Assembly (NCBI GenBank): GCA_963719975.1
Contig: CAVRED010000007.1
Span: 682,001-746,000 of the forward strand
Origin: Poindextera sp963719975
Lineage (GTDB): Bacteria > Pseudomonadota > Alphaproteobacteria > Caulobacterales > Caulobacteraceae
Length of the DNA: 64,000 nucleotides
Direction of reading: 5' to 3'
Under the pieces are notes generated by a model that saw nothing but the letters and a program-made list of their open reading frames with translations, made no database searches and had not been told where the DNA came from. Shown in pieces: positions 35,452 to 44,472 of the stretch (position 1 is its first letter; each line of letters starts with the position of its first letter). A program made the position numbers and the translations under genes.

Positions 35452-35922
35452 GCAACGCGGCCGTCGAGACGGCATCCGACGTCACTGTCGGAATCGACGA
35501 GATCCTGCGGCTGATCCCGCACCGTCCGCCGTTCCTGATGATCGATCGCGGCGAGGAGTTTCGTGCCTTACCGCTCGATGACGGGCGTCAAAATGGTCAC
35601 GCTCAACGAGCCGTTCTTCGTCGGCCATTTTCCTGATTATCCGGTGATGCCGGGCGTCATGATCGTCGAGGCCATCGCCCAGACCGGCGGCGTCTTGATG
35701 TCGAAGTCGATGGACCTGAACCTGGAGCACAGAAGCATCCTGTTCATGTCGGTCGACAACTGCCGGTTCCGCCATCCGGTCCGGCCGGGCGACGTGCTGC
35801 GCATGCCGGTCGAAGTGCTGAGGGCCAGGCCGGACGTCGCGCGCTTCAAGGGCAAGGCGCTGGTCGGCGACAAGCTCGCCGCGGAGCTCGAATTCACGGC
35901 GGTCGTCGTCGAGCGGACTTGA
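35448..35922 (+). CDS. fabZ: 3-hydroxyacyl-ACP dehydratase FabZ (one frame change)
   Basis: Dehydrates 3-hydroxyacyl-ACP in fatty acid elongation. The N-terminal half (VGIDEILRLIPHRPPFLMIDRGEEF) starts at TTG 35448, overlapping the lpxD stop (TTGA). The second half (MTGVKMVTLNEPFFVGHFPDYPVMPGVMIVEAIAQ, with the catalytic His in GHFP) is in the next frame. The total of 475 nt is one base too long; an extra base near 35566-35570 (GCCTTACC) explains it. Because lipid A synthesis and fabZ share this operon and the gene is essential, this is probably a sequence error. About 158 residues when repaired. Confidence 0.92.
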
Positions 35923-36713
35923 TGGCGAAAGTGCACGCAACGGCGGTCGTCGATCCCGGCGCCCGCCTCGGCGACGGCGTCGAGATCGGTCCCTATTGCC
36001 TCGTCGGACCGCAGGTGACGCTTGGAGCGCGGACGCGCCTTCTCTCACACGTCAACGTCGAGGGGCTGACGGAGATCGGCGAGGACTGCGTCATCCACCC
36101 GTTCGCCAGCCTTGGCGGGCCGCCGCAACACGCGGGCCACAAGGGCGACGGTACGCGCCTGATCATCGGCGACCGCAACCTGATCCGCGAGAACGTGACC
36201 ATGAACCTGGGATCGAGCCTGGGTTCGGGCGTGACGAGGGTTGGTTCCGACGGGACCTTTTACGCCGGCGCCCATGTGGGTCACGACTGCGTTGTCGGCG
36301 ATCGGGTGCTGCTCACCAATCTCGCCACCCTCGGCGGCCATGTGCAGATCGACGACTTCGCCATTCTCGGCGGACTGGCCGGCGTACACCAGCGCGTCCG
36401 CGTCGGCCGCTACGCCTTCGTCGGGGCGCTTGCCGATGTGCCCCGCGACGTGATCCCGTTCGGCATGGTCTGGGGCAACCATGCGAACCTCCACGGCCTG
36501 AACCTGATCGGCCTGAAGCGCCGCGGGTTCTCGCGCGAGCAGATCAACACCCTGCGCGCCGCCTATCGCCAGCTCTTCGCCGACGAAGGATCGTTCCAGG
36601 AGCGGCTGGCCGCCGTCGCCGAAACCTATGCGAGCTCGCCGCAGGTGATGGAGGTGATCGACTTCATTCGCTTCGATCCCAACCGGGCGATCTGCATGCC
36701 CGACCGCGACTGA
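35922..36713 (+). CDS. lpxA: UDP-N-acetylglucosamine O-acyltransferase
   Basis: The first committed step of lipid A synthesis. 263 residues. A left-handed beta helix covers the first about 190 residues (VHATAVVDPGARLGDGVEIGPY onward), with the catalytic His region GAHVGHDCVVGD and the GMVWGNHANLHGLNLIGLKRRGFS motif before a helical C-terminus. ATG 35922 overlaps the fabZ stop (TGATG). Intact. Confidence 0.97.
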   Translation: MAKVHATAVVDPGARLGDGVEIGPYCLVGPQVTLGARTRLLSHVNVEGLTEIGEDCVIHPFASLGGPPQHAGHKGDGTRLIIGDRNLIRENVTMNLGSSLGSGVTRVGSDGTFYAGAHVGHDCVVGDRVLLTNLATLGGHVQIDDFAILGGLAGVHQRVRVGRYAFVGALADVPRDVIPFGMVWGNHANLHGLNLIGLKRRGFSREQINTLRAAYRQLFADEGSFQERLAAVAETYASSPQVMEVIDFIRFDPNRAICMPDRD

Positions 36714-36722
36714 TCGGAACAC

Positions 36723-37560
36723 ATGGCCAAGCTCGGGCTCATCGCGGGCGCCGGCGGTCTGCCGGGGGAGATCGTCCGCGCCTGCAACGCGGCCGAGCGG
36801 CCCGTCTTCGTGCTCAGGTTGAAGGGGCTGGCCGAGCCGGCCCTGGCGGCGGTTGCGCCGGGCGCCGATGTCGGGCTGGCCGAGTGGGGCAAGATGTTCA
36901 AGACGCTCAAGCGGCAGGGTTGCCAGCGAGTCTGCTTCGCTGGCGGCGTGCCGCGGCCGGACTTCGCCAGCCTCAAGCCGGACGTGCGCGCTCTGGCGGC
37001 CCTGCCGCGGGTTCTCGCGGCCGCGGGCAAAGGCGACGACGCGCTGCTGCGCCAGGTGATGCTTGAGTTCGAGCAGGAGGGCTTCATCGTCGAAGGCGCC
37101 GATGCGGTGATCGGCGGGCTGACGATCGGCGAGGGCCCGCTTGGCCGCATCACGCCCTCCAAGGCCGACGCCGCCGACATCGACCAGGCGATCGGCGTCG
37201 CGCGCGCGCTGGGTTCAGCTCGACATCGGCCAGGCCGTCGTCGTTGCGAACGGCCTGGTGCTGGCGGTCGAGGCGCAGGAAGGCACCGACGCCATGTTGC
37301 AGCGCTGCGCCGACCTGCCGAAGGCGCTCCGCTCGCACGGGGAAGGCGCCGCCGGCGTGCTCGCCAAGGCGGTGAAGCCGATCCAGGACCGACGCATCGA
37401 CCTGCCGACGATCGGCCCGGCGACCATCGAGGCGGCCGCGCGGGCTGGACTTGCCGGGGTTGTCGGCGAGGCCGGCTCGCTGCTCATCGTCGACCGCGAG
37501 CAAGTTATTCAGACGGCGGATGAGCTCGGCATGTTTGTGTTCGGCGTTCCGGCGCCTTGA
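36723..37560 (+). CDS. lpxI: UDP-2,3-diacylglucosamine pyrophosphatase LpxI (one frame change)
   Basis: Hydrolyses UDP-2,3-diacylglucosamine to lipid X. LpxI replaces LpxH in alphaproteobacteria and is unrelated to it. The N-terminal domain shows LGLIAGAGGLPGEIVRACN and RVCFAGGVPRPDF. The C-terminal DUF1009 catalytic domain reads VVVANGLVLAVEAQEGTDAML and EAGSLLIVDREQVIQTAD. A frame change near 37212 (GCGCTGGGTTC) splits the two; the repaired protein is about 279 residues. It lies between lpxA and lpxB, overlapping lpxB by TTGA. Confidence 0.93.
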
Positions 37561-38734
37561 AGCGGCCAGCCGTCATCATGCTGGTCGCGGGGGAGGCGTC
37601 CGGCGATGTTCTTGGCGCTCGCCTTGCGCACGTGCTGCGCGCGCGGCTGGGCGACGATGGCGTGCGCTTCGTCGGCGTCGGCGGAGAGGCCATGGCGCGA
37701 GAGGGCGTGAGCAGCCCCTTCGATATCGCCGAGACTTCGGTTCTCGGCTTCCTCGAGGGCGTGATGGCCTTGCCCCGAATCCAGAAGCGCGCGGACGACA
37801 CGGCCGCCGTCGCCAAGGCCGAGCATCCCGATATCGCCGTGCTGATCGACTCCTGGGGGTTCACGCTGCGGGTCGCGCAGCGCCTGCGCCGGGCTGATCC
37901 CAGCCTGCCGCTGATCAAATACGTCGGGCCCGCAGGTCTGGGCGACGCGGCCGGGCCGCGCCAAGACGCTGGCCAAGACGGTCGACCGGCTGCTGACCAT
38001 CCATACCTTCGACGCCCCCTACTTCGAGCGAGCCGGGCTGGCGACCACGTTCGTCGGCGCAACGGCGCTCTCCCTCGATTTGAGCGGCGCCGATCCGGTG
38101 CGCCTGCGCCGCACAATCGGCGCGCGCGCGGACCAGACGATCATGCTGGTGCTGCCGGGCAGTCGACCGTCCGAAATCGCGCGTCTGGCGAAGCCGTTCG
38201 CCGAAGCCTTGCGGCGCCTCGCGGCCGAGCGCCCGGACCTTTGCTTTGTGCTGCCGGCGGCCCAGACCGTGGCCGCGCAGGTGAGGGCGGTCGACTGGGG
38301 CGCGCCCGTGCACATCGTCGAGGGCGATCAGCTCAAGTACGACGCGATGAAGGCGGCGACGGTGGCGCTCGCCTGCAGCGGAACGGTGACCAGCGAGCTT
38401 GGCATGGCCGGCTGTCCGTTCGTCGTGGCCTATCGGACCGGAGTGGTGACCTACTTCGCGGCGCGCTTGATCTATCGGCAGCGCTACATCACGCTCATCA
38501 ACATCGCCGCTGGCGAGGCGGTCGCGCCCGAGTTCATCCAGCACGACTGCACGGGCGAAGCGCTCGCGAAAGCGCTGGCCGAGCGGCTGGATGATCCCGG
38601 TCTGTGCGCGCGCCAGGTGGCCAAGCAGAACGCCACTCTGGAGTCGATGGGGCGCGGCGGCCCTGACCCCGCCGAGCGGGCGGCCGACGTCGTGATCGAA
38701 ATGCTGAACGCGCGGGGAGAGCTCCGGCGCCTAG
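37557..38734 (+). CDS. lpxB: Lipid-A-disaccharide synthase (frame changes)
   Basis: A GT19 enzyme that joins UDP-2,3-diacylglucosamine and lipid X. The N-terminal VIMLVAGEASGDVLGARLA and FVGVGGEAMAREGV start from TTG 37557. After an extra C near 37931 (GTCGGGCCCGCAG) the reading resumes as VWATRPGRAKTLAKTVD, VLPGSRPSEIARL and CSGTVTSELGMAGCPFVVAYRT. That frame runs on past the expected end into gltA antisense. A single-base change in the GGGG near 38713 would give a stop at TAG 38732, sharing CTAG with the convergent gltA stop. About 391 residues after repair. Confidence 0.9.
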
Positions 38735-40011
38735 CGCTGGTCGATCGGCTTGAATTCGCGCGTGGTGGGCCCGGTGTAGAGCTGGCGCGGGCGGCCGATC
38801 TTGCGCTGCGGATCCTCGAACATCTCTTTCCACTGGGTGATCCAGCCGACGGTCCGCGCGACGGCGAACAGCACGGTGAACATCTCCGATGGAAAGCCAA
38901 GCGCTTTCAAAGTGATGCCGGAATAGAAGTCGACGTTTGGGTAGAGTTTGCGCTCGATGAAGTAGGGGTCGTTCAGAGCGATCTTTTCGAGCTCCATGGC
39001 GACCTTCAGCAGCGGGTCGTCACTGTCGCCGATCTCGTCCAGCACCTCGTGGCAGGTCTTCTGCATCACCGTCGCGCGCGGGTCGTAGTTCTTGTAGACG
39101 CGGTGGCCGAAGCCCATCAGCCGGTATTGGCGCTTCTTCACGCCGTCGACGTACTCGGGGATGCGGTCGACCGTCCCGATCTCCCGCAGCATGTTCAGCG
39201 CTTCTTCGTTCGCCCCGCCGTGTGCGGGGCCCCAGAGGCAGGCGATGCCGGCGGCGATACAGGCGAACGGGTTCGCGCCCGACGAGCCTGCGAGGCGCAC
39301 CGTCGAGGTCGAGGCGTTCTGCTCATGGTCGGCGTGCAGGATGAAGATGCGGTCCATGGCCCGGGTCAGGACCGGGTTCGGCTCCCAGTCCTCCGCTGGC
39401 ACGCTGAACGCCATGCGCAGAAAGTTCTCGGCATAGCCGAGATCGTTGCGCGGTGAGACGAACGGCTGGCCGATCGAATACTTGTAAGCGCGCGCGGCGA
39501 TGGTCGGCATCTTGGCGATCAGACGATGCGCCGAGATGGTGCGCTGCATCGGGTCATCGACGTTGGTGCTGTCATGATAGAAGGCCGACAGCGCACCCAC
39601 TGCACCCGTCATGATCGCCATCGGGTGGGCGTCCGACCGGAACCCCGAGAAAAAGCGGTCGAACTGCGCGTGCAGCATCGTGTGATAGGTGATGGTGTGC
39701 TCGAACTCCGCGAATTCGGAGGCGGTCGGCAGCTCGCCGCGCAGGAGGAGGTAGCAGACCTCGAGGAAGCTCGATTTCTCGGCCAGGTCCTCAATGTTGT
39801 AGCCGCGGTGCAGCAAAACACCCTTGTCGCCGTCGATGTAAGTGATCTTGCTTTCGCAACTCGCCGTCGAAGTGAAGCCGGGATCGAAGGTGAACACGTC
39901 GGCGGCGCCGTACAGCGAGCGGACATCGATGACGTCGGGTCCGTCAGTCCCCGAAATCATCGGCAGTTCGTAGCTCTTGTTGTCGATGAGCAGCGTCGCG
40001 CTTTTGGGCAT
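38731..40011 (-). CDS. gltA: Citrate synthase
   Basis: Condenses acetyl-CoA with oxaloacetate at the entry of the TCA cycle. 426 residues and intact. It shows DGDKGVLLHRGYNIEDLAE, the active-site GPAHGGANEEALNML His, MGFGHRVYKNYDPRATVMQ with its catalytic His, and VDFYSGITLKALGFP near the C-terminus. It is convergent with lpxB, sharing a CTAG at the stops, and lies 57 nt downstream of gltX. Confidence 0.97.
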   Translation of the reverse strand: MPKSATLLIDNKSYELPMISGTDGPDVIDVRSLYGAADVFTFDPGFTSTASCESKITYIDGDKGVLLHRGYNIEDLAEKSSFLEVCYLLLRGELPTASEFAEFEHTITYHTMLHAQFDRFFSGFRSDAHPMAIMTGAVGALSAFYHDSTNVDDPMQRTISAHRLIAKMPTIAARAYKYSIGQPFVSPRNDLGYAENFLRMAFSVPAEDWEPNPVLTRAMDRIFILHADHEQNASTSTVRLAGSSGANPFACIAAGIACLWGPAHGGANEEALNMLREIGTVDRIPEYVDGVKKRQYRLMGFGHRVYKNYDPRATVMQKTCHEVLDEIGDSDDPLLKVAMELEKIALNDPYFIERKLYPNVDFYSGITLKALGFPSEMFTVLFAVARTVGWITQWKEMFEDPQRKIGRPRQLYTGPTTREFKPIDQR

Positions 40012-40068
40012 GCAGATGTCCGTGCGTTCAAGGCTCGCCGAATGGCGCCGGCAACGCCTTATACCGGC

Positions 40069-41490
40069 TTACTGCACTTGCGAAAGAGCATCCGCGATTC
40101 GGCCGAGGCTCTCCTCGCGGCCGAGCGCTTCCAGGGCGCTGGCCAGGTCCGGCGCCACCGATCCGCCCGACAGCACAGCCCTTAGCGCAGGCGCGATCTT
40201 GCCGAGCCCGATCCCCTCGCTTTCGGCGAACGCGCGAAGCGACCGGCCTATCGCCTCGGCGGTCCAAAGGGGCTCCTCGCCGAGGTGGGTTGCGAGCCGC
40301 GCGAGCCGGGCCCGGGTCTCCTCGTCGAGCTGGCTCCTGGCCTTGTCGTCCAGCGACAGCGGGCGCTCGCGGAGCGCAAAGATGGTCAGGTCGGCGAGGT
40401 CAAGGAGGGTCTTGGCGCCCTCCTTCACCAGCGGGATCGTGCGCTCGAGCGTCTCCCGTTTGTCCGCCGGAACGGTCAGTCCGCGGCTGGCGTGCGCATC
40501 CATCACGAGGGCCTGCAGCCGCCCGTCGTCAGACTGGCGAATGTAGTGGTTGTTGACGTGGCCGAGCTTGGCCCAGTCGAGCCGGGACGGGGCCGAGCCG
40601 ACGTCGGCGACGTCGAACCACGCGATCGCCTGGGCGTCTGAGAAGATTTCATCGTCTCCGTGTCCCCAGCCCAACCGCGCCAGGTAGTTGCGCATCGCCT
40701 CGGGCAGGTAGCCCATCTCACGGAACTCATGCACGGCTTGCGCGCCGTGCCGTTTGGAGAGTTTCGCGCCGTCGGGGCCGTGGATCATCGGCAGGTGGCC
40801 GTACTGGGGCAGCGCCCAACCGAGGGCCTGGAAAATGAGCGTCTGGCGCGCAGCGTTGTTCAGGTGGTCGTCGCCGCGGATCACGTGGGTGATCCCCATG
40901 TCGTGGTCGTCGACGACGACAGCGAGATTGTAGGTGGGCGACCCGTCCGAGCGCAGCAGCACAAGGTCGTCCAGCGCCGAGTTCTCGAAGCGGACCGGGC
41001 CCTTCACGAGGTCGTTGACGATGGTGTGCCCGTCCGAAGGGCCGCGGAAGCGGACGACGAACGGCGCGTTCGAGCCCGACGGGGGCTCCTTGTCTCGCCA
41101 GGGCGTGCGAACGACCCGACCCTCGGCCCGGGCGCGCTCGCGCTCTTCGGTCAGCTCGTCGGGCGTCATGTAGTCGCGGTAGGCGCCGCCGGTTTCCAGC
41201 AGGCGTTGAACCACCTCGCGGTGCCGCTCGGCGCGCGCATGCTGAAAGACCGGCTCGCCGTCATAGTCGAGGCCCAGCCACTCCATCGCGTCGAAGATGA
41301 TGCCAACCGCTTCCTCGGTCGATCGCTCCCGATCGGTGTCCTCGATACGCAGCAAAAAGGTCCCACCCGTATGACGCGCATATAGCCAGTTGAAAAGCGC
41401 CGCGCGAGCGTTGCCTATATGCATTCGGCCGGTGGGCGAGGGGGCGATACGGGTGACGACGGGCCGGGCGGCCGGGGAGGGGTCGGACAT
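40069..41490 (-). CDS. gltX: Glutamyl-tRNA synthetase
   Basis: A class I synthetase charging tRNA-Glu; with GatCAB in this genome it probably also charges tRNA-Gln. 473 residues. The HIGH-type motif is RIAPSPTGRMHIGNARAALF (residues 14-33) and the KMSKS-type motif is DGAKLSKRHGA. Start ATG 41490 places the motif at the normal distance; longer in-frame starts are artefactual. It is head-to-head with comEC. Confidence 0.96.
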   Translation of the reverse strand: MSDPSPAARPVVTRIAPSPTGRMHIGNARAALFNWLYARHTGGTFLLRIEDTDRERSTEEAVGIIFDAMEWLGLDYDGEPVFQHARAERHREVVQRLLETGGAYRDYMTPDELTEERERARAEGRVVRTPWRDKEPPSGSNAPFVVRFRGPSDGHTIVNDLVKGPVRFENSALDDLVLLRSDGSPTYNLAVVVDDHDMGITHVIRGDDHLNNAARQTLIFQALGWALPQYGHLPMIHGPDGAKLSKRHGAQAVHEFREMGYLPEAMRNYLARLGWGHGDDEIFSDAQAIAWFDVADVGSAPSRLDWAKLGHVNNHYIRQSDDGRLQALVMDAHASRGLTVPADKRETLERTIPLVKEGAKTLLDLADLTIFALRERPLSLDDKARSQLDEETRARLARLATHLGEEPLWTAEAIGRSLRAFAESEGIGLGKIAPALRAVLSGGSVAPDLASALEALGREESLGRIADALSQVQ

Positions 41491-43723
41491 CGATATTCCG
41501 CTGGACGATCGGCCCGCGCGTTGGCCGGGCTGGGCGGGAGGTCTTAGCACGCGGCTGGGCCGGCTTCCTAGCTGGCGCGCGTTGGGCGCGGGACTGAAGC
41601 ATGAAGCGGCCGCCCAGCTGGATCGGGCCATGCTCTGGACCCCCGTCGCGTTCGGCATCGGCGCGGCGAGCTATCTCGGGCTGAAGGTGGAGCCGCCGCT
41701 CTGGCCGTTCGCGGCGATCGCGGGCGTGGCCGTGGTGGCCGCAGTCGCCATCCGGCATTGGGGCCGCAGCCGTGCGGCCACGGCGATCGCCGCGCTCGTG
41801 GCGGTCGCGACCTGTGGCGCGCTCGGCGGCAAGCTTCGCACGGAGCTGGTCGCCGCGCCGGTGATCTCGCAGGGCTTCGGCGTCGCGACCGTCGATGGCT
41901 GGGTGATGGACGTCGCAAACCCTAGCGCAAGCGGCGAGCGGCTCGTCGTCGCGCCTGTCCGAATCGCAGGCCTGGCGCTGGATCGCACGCCGCACCGACT
42001 GCGCATCGTCGTGCCGAGCGGCGCCGCGCTCGGTCCAGGCGCGGCGATCCGGGTCGAGACGTTGCTCGACCCCCCGCCGGGTCCAGCCGCGCCCGGCGCC
42101 TTCGACTTTGCCCGCGACGCCTGGTTCGAAGGTGTCGGCGGGGTCGGCCTAGCCAAGAAACCCGCCCAGATCATCACGCTTGCCGCCCCGCCGTGGCGGT
42201 TGGAGCTGGCCATGGCCGTAAACGCCTGGCGCTGGTCGCTGGCCGAGCGCCTGCACGCCGACGTGGCGCGCGTGATGGGGTCGAACGATCGCGGGGCCAG
42301 CGGCCTCGCCGCAGCGGTGACCACGAGCCATGAGGACTGGCTGGACAACGACACGCGCGACGAATTGCGCGCCTCGGGCCTGGCCCACATGCTGGCGATC
42401 GCCGGTTTGCACATGGCCGCGGTCGCCGGCTTCGTCTTCTTCGCGACAAGGCTGGGCATCGCCGCCTGGCCGTGGCTGGCGCTGCGCGTCCAGGGCAAGA
42501 AGGTCGCCGCCGTAGGCGGCCTTGTGGTCGTTGCGCTCTACCTCACGCTCTCCGGCGCGCATCCCCCGGCGCGGCGCGCGGCGATCACGGCCAGTGTCGC
42601 CTTCCTCGCCATCCTGCTCGATCGGCGGGCGATTAGCATGCATTCGCTCTCGCTCGCGGCGCTGCTGATCCTGATTGCGCAGCCGGAGGCGGTGGCCGAG
42701 CCGGGCTTTCAGATGTCGTTCTGCGCCACGGCCGCCTTGGTGGCGCTGGCCGAGGTCTGGCCCATCCGCGCGCCGGCGATCGGCTTGCCGTGGCCAATCG
42801 CGGCGCTGCAGCGCCTGCGCGATTGGACCATCGCCGCCCTGATGGTGAGCTTCGTCGCCGGAACCGCGACCGGTCCGTTCGCCATTCAGCACTTCAACCG
42901 GGTCGCCAACTATGGCGTGCCGGCCAATCTCAGCGCCGATCTTGTCGCCAGCGTCGTCATGATGCCAGCCCTGGCGCTCGGCGTGGCGGCCGAAAGCCTC
43001 GACCTACCTCGCCTGTTCACGGACCCGCCGCTCTTCGTGGCCGGCTGGGCGGCCCGCACCGTCGTCGGTCTGGGGCGAACCTTCGCGCTCGCGCCCGGTA
43101 GCGGGCTAACGTTTCCGAGCGCCCCCCTCATCGCGCTTGTCATCGCCTTCCTGGGCATCGTGTTCGCGTGTCTCTGGCGCGGGCGGCTGCGCTGGCTTGG
43201 CCTCCCACTGGCCGCAGCCGTGGCGCTCTGGCCGCGCGGCCAGCCCCCCATCGCCTGGGTCGCGTCGGACGGCGACGATGCGGCGATCGTGGTCGCTGGC
43301 CAGGAAGTGCCATTGCGGCCGACCATGCGGCTCTATGCCATCCAACTCTGGGCCCAGCGCCGCGGCTTCAAGCTGGCCGCCGATCCAGCTCCGGTTCAGT
43401 CCGACTTGTTCGCGTGCGATCGAAGGTCCTGCGTGCCAAAGGCCGGGACGCAGCCCCCGCTTGGCGCGTGGTGGACCGTCCGAAAGCCGAAGCCGGACGA
43501 TCTCGACTCTCTTTGCCGGGCGAGTTCCATCCTCGTCACGCGCGCGGCCCTTACGCTGCCGCCTTCATGCGCGCGAGTGTTGGTGCTTGGCCCGCGAGAC
43601 TTCGCGATGGGAGGGGCGGCGGAAATCTATGCGGGGCGCGACGGATGGCGTGTCCTGTGGTCGCAACCACTCCGCGGCTCCCGGCCGTGGTCGCTCGCCA
43701 CGCTCAGTGATAGCGACGGATGA
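41390..43723 (+). CDS. comEC: Competence DNA-uptake channel ComEC/Rec2
   Basis: An inner membrane channel for single-stranded DNA in natural transformation. The open frame is 777 residues, with an N-terminal OB-fold-like part (VATVDGWVMDV...LRIVVPSG), the competence domain (ASGLAHMLAIAGLHMAAVAGFVFF, with SGLAH/G-H motifs), about ten membrane helices, and a short C-terminal DUF4131-type/periplasmic tail. A metallo-beta-lactamase domain is not evident. The ATG at 41390 lies inside gltX on the other strand, so the true start is probably later, for example TTG 41582 or ATG 41630. It overlaps the convergent lexA by 20 nt. Confidence 0.88.
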   Translation: MKSAARALPICIRPVGEGAIRVTTGRAAGEGSDIDIPLDDRPARWPGWAGGLSTRLGRLPSWRALGAGLKHEAAAQLDRAMLWTPVAFGIGAASYLGLKVEPPLWPFAAIAGVAVVAAVAIRHWGRSRAATAIAALVAVATCGALGGKLRTELVAAPVISQGFGVATVDGWVMDVANPSASGERLVVAPVRIAGLALDRTPHRLRIVVPSGAALGPGAAIRVETLLDPPPGPAAPGAFDFARDAWFEGVGGVGLAKKPAQIITLAAPPWRLELAMAVNAWRWSLAERLHADVARVMGSNDRGASGLAAAVTTSHEDWLDNDTRDELRASGLAHMLAIAGLHMAAVAGFVFFATRLGIAAWPWLALRVQGKKVAAVGGLVVVALYLTLSGAHPPARRAAITASVAFLAILLDRRAISMHSLSLAALLILIAQPEAVAEPGFQMSFCATAALVALAEVWPIRAPAIGLPWPIAALQRLRDWTIAALMVSFVAGTATGPFAIQHFNRVANYGVPANLSADLVASVVMMPALALGVAAESLDLPRLFTDPPLFVAGWAARTVVGLGRTFALAPGSGLTFPSAPLIALVIAFLGIVFACLWRGRLRWLGLPLAAAVALWPRGQPPIAWVASDGDDAAIVVAGQEVPLRPTMRLYAIQLWAQRRGFKLAADPAPVQSDLFACDRRSCVPKAGTQPPLGAWWTVRKPKPDDLDSLCRASSILVTRAALTLPPSCARVLVLGPRDFAMGGAAEIYAGRDGWRVLWSQPLRGSRPWSLATLSDSDG

Positions 43724-44399
43724 GGCCGACCAACTTGCCCTGCACCTGGATCTGGTCGGGGCCGAAAATGCGGGTCTCGTAGGCTGGGTTCGCGGCCTCC
43801 AGCGCGATCGACTGGCCCTTGCGGCGCAAACGCTTCAGCGTCGCTTCCTCGCCCATGACGAGCGCAACCACGATTTCGCCCGAGTTGGCGGCGGACCCGC
43901 GCCGGATGATGACATAGTCGCCGTCGTAGATGCCGGCGTCGATCATCGAGTCGCCTTGCACCTCGAGCACGAAGTGTTCGCCGGCGCCGAGCATGCTCTC
44001 CGGCACGATCATGCGATCGCGTTCCTGCTGGATCGCCTCGATGGGCGTGCCGGCGGCGATCCGGCCAAGCACGGGCAGCTCGCGTGCGTCGTTGGCGGCG
44101 ATGGGCGGCGCCAGCGAGCGGTCACCCTCGACCAGCTGCGGCCTGAATGGCGCGCGGCCTTGCGGCGGGGCGGCGGCCGTTGCCTGTTGCGGTAGCTTCA
44201 CAACCTCCAGCGCGCGAGCGCGGTGGGGCAGGCGGCGCAAGAAACCGCGCTCTTCAAGCGCGGTGATCAGCCGGTGGATCCCGGACTTCGAGGCGAGATC
44301 GAGCGCCTCTTTCATTTCGTCGAAAGAGGGCGAAACCCCGCTCTCCTTGATGCGCTCATGGATGTACATGAGCAGTTCGTGCTGCTTGCGCGTGAGCAT
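43704..44399 (-). CDS. lexA: SOS repressor LexA
   Basis: A 231-residue repressor and autoprotease. The winged helix is MLTRKQHELLMYIHERIKES to about residue 65 (PSFDEMKEALDLASKSGIHRLI). The cleavage site is Ala116-Gly117 in RIAAGTPIEAI; the catalytic Ser151 is in VQGDSMIDAGI and Lys189 in EEATLKRLRR. ATG 44399 gives the normal N-terminus; upstream in-frame codons are not LexA-like. A perfect alphaproteobacterial SOS box lies 49-63 nt upstream, showing autoregulation and an own promoter despite the neighbouring trpC. Confidence 0.96.
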   Translation of the reverse strand: MLTRKQHELLMYIHERIKESGVSPSFDEMKEALDLASKSGIHRLITALEERGFLRRLPHRARALEVVKLPQQATAAAPPQGRAPFRPQLVEGDRSLAPPIAANDARELPVLGRIAAGTPIEAIQQERDRMIVPESMLGAGEHFVLEVQGDSMIDAGIYDGDYVIIRRGSAANSGEIVVALVMGEEATLKRLRRKGQSIALEAANPAYETRIFGPDQIQVQGKLVGLIRRYH

Positions 44400-44447
44400 G
44401 GGAGTGGCCCGAAAGACCTCGCGGAACAAACCGACAACGTGGCGGAT

Positions 44448-44462
44448 GTTCTCTAGGTGTTC
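44448..44462. promoter_or_regulatory. SOS box (GTTC-N7-GTTC) of lexA
   Basis: GTTC (44448-44451), 7 nt, GTTC (44459-44462), read on the plus strand; GAAC-N7-GAAC in the lexA direction. This is the exact alphaproteobacterial LexA direct repeat. It sits between the trpC stop (44473) and the lexA start (44399), so LexA would repress its own gene. Confidence 0.85.
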
Positions 44463-44472
44463 TTCGTTAATG

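Noticed and set aside
35448..35922. fabZ as a true pseudogene
   Set aside because: A single extra base, in an essential gene inside an otherwise intact essential operon, points to a sequence error.
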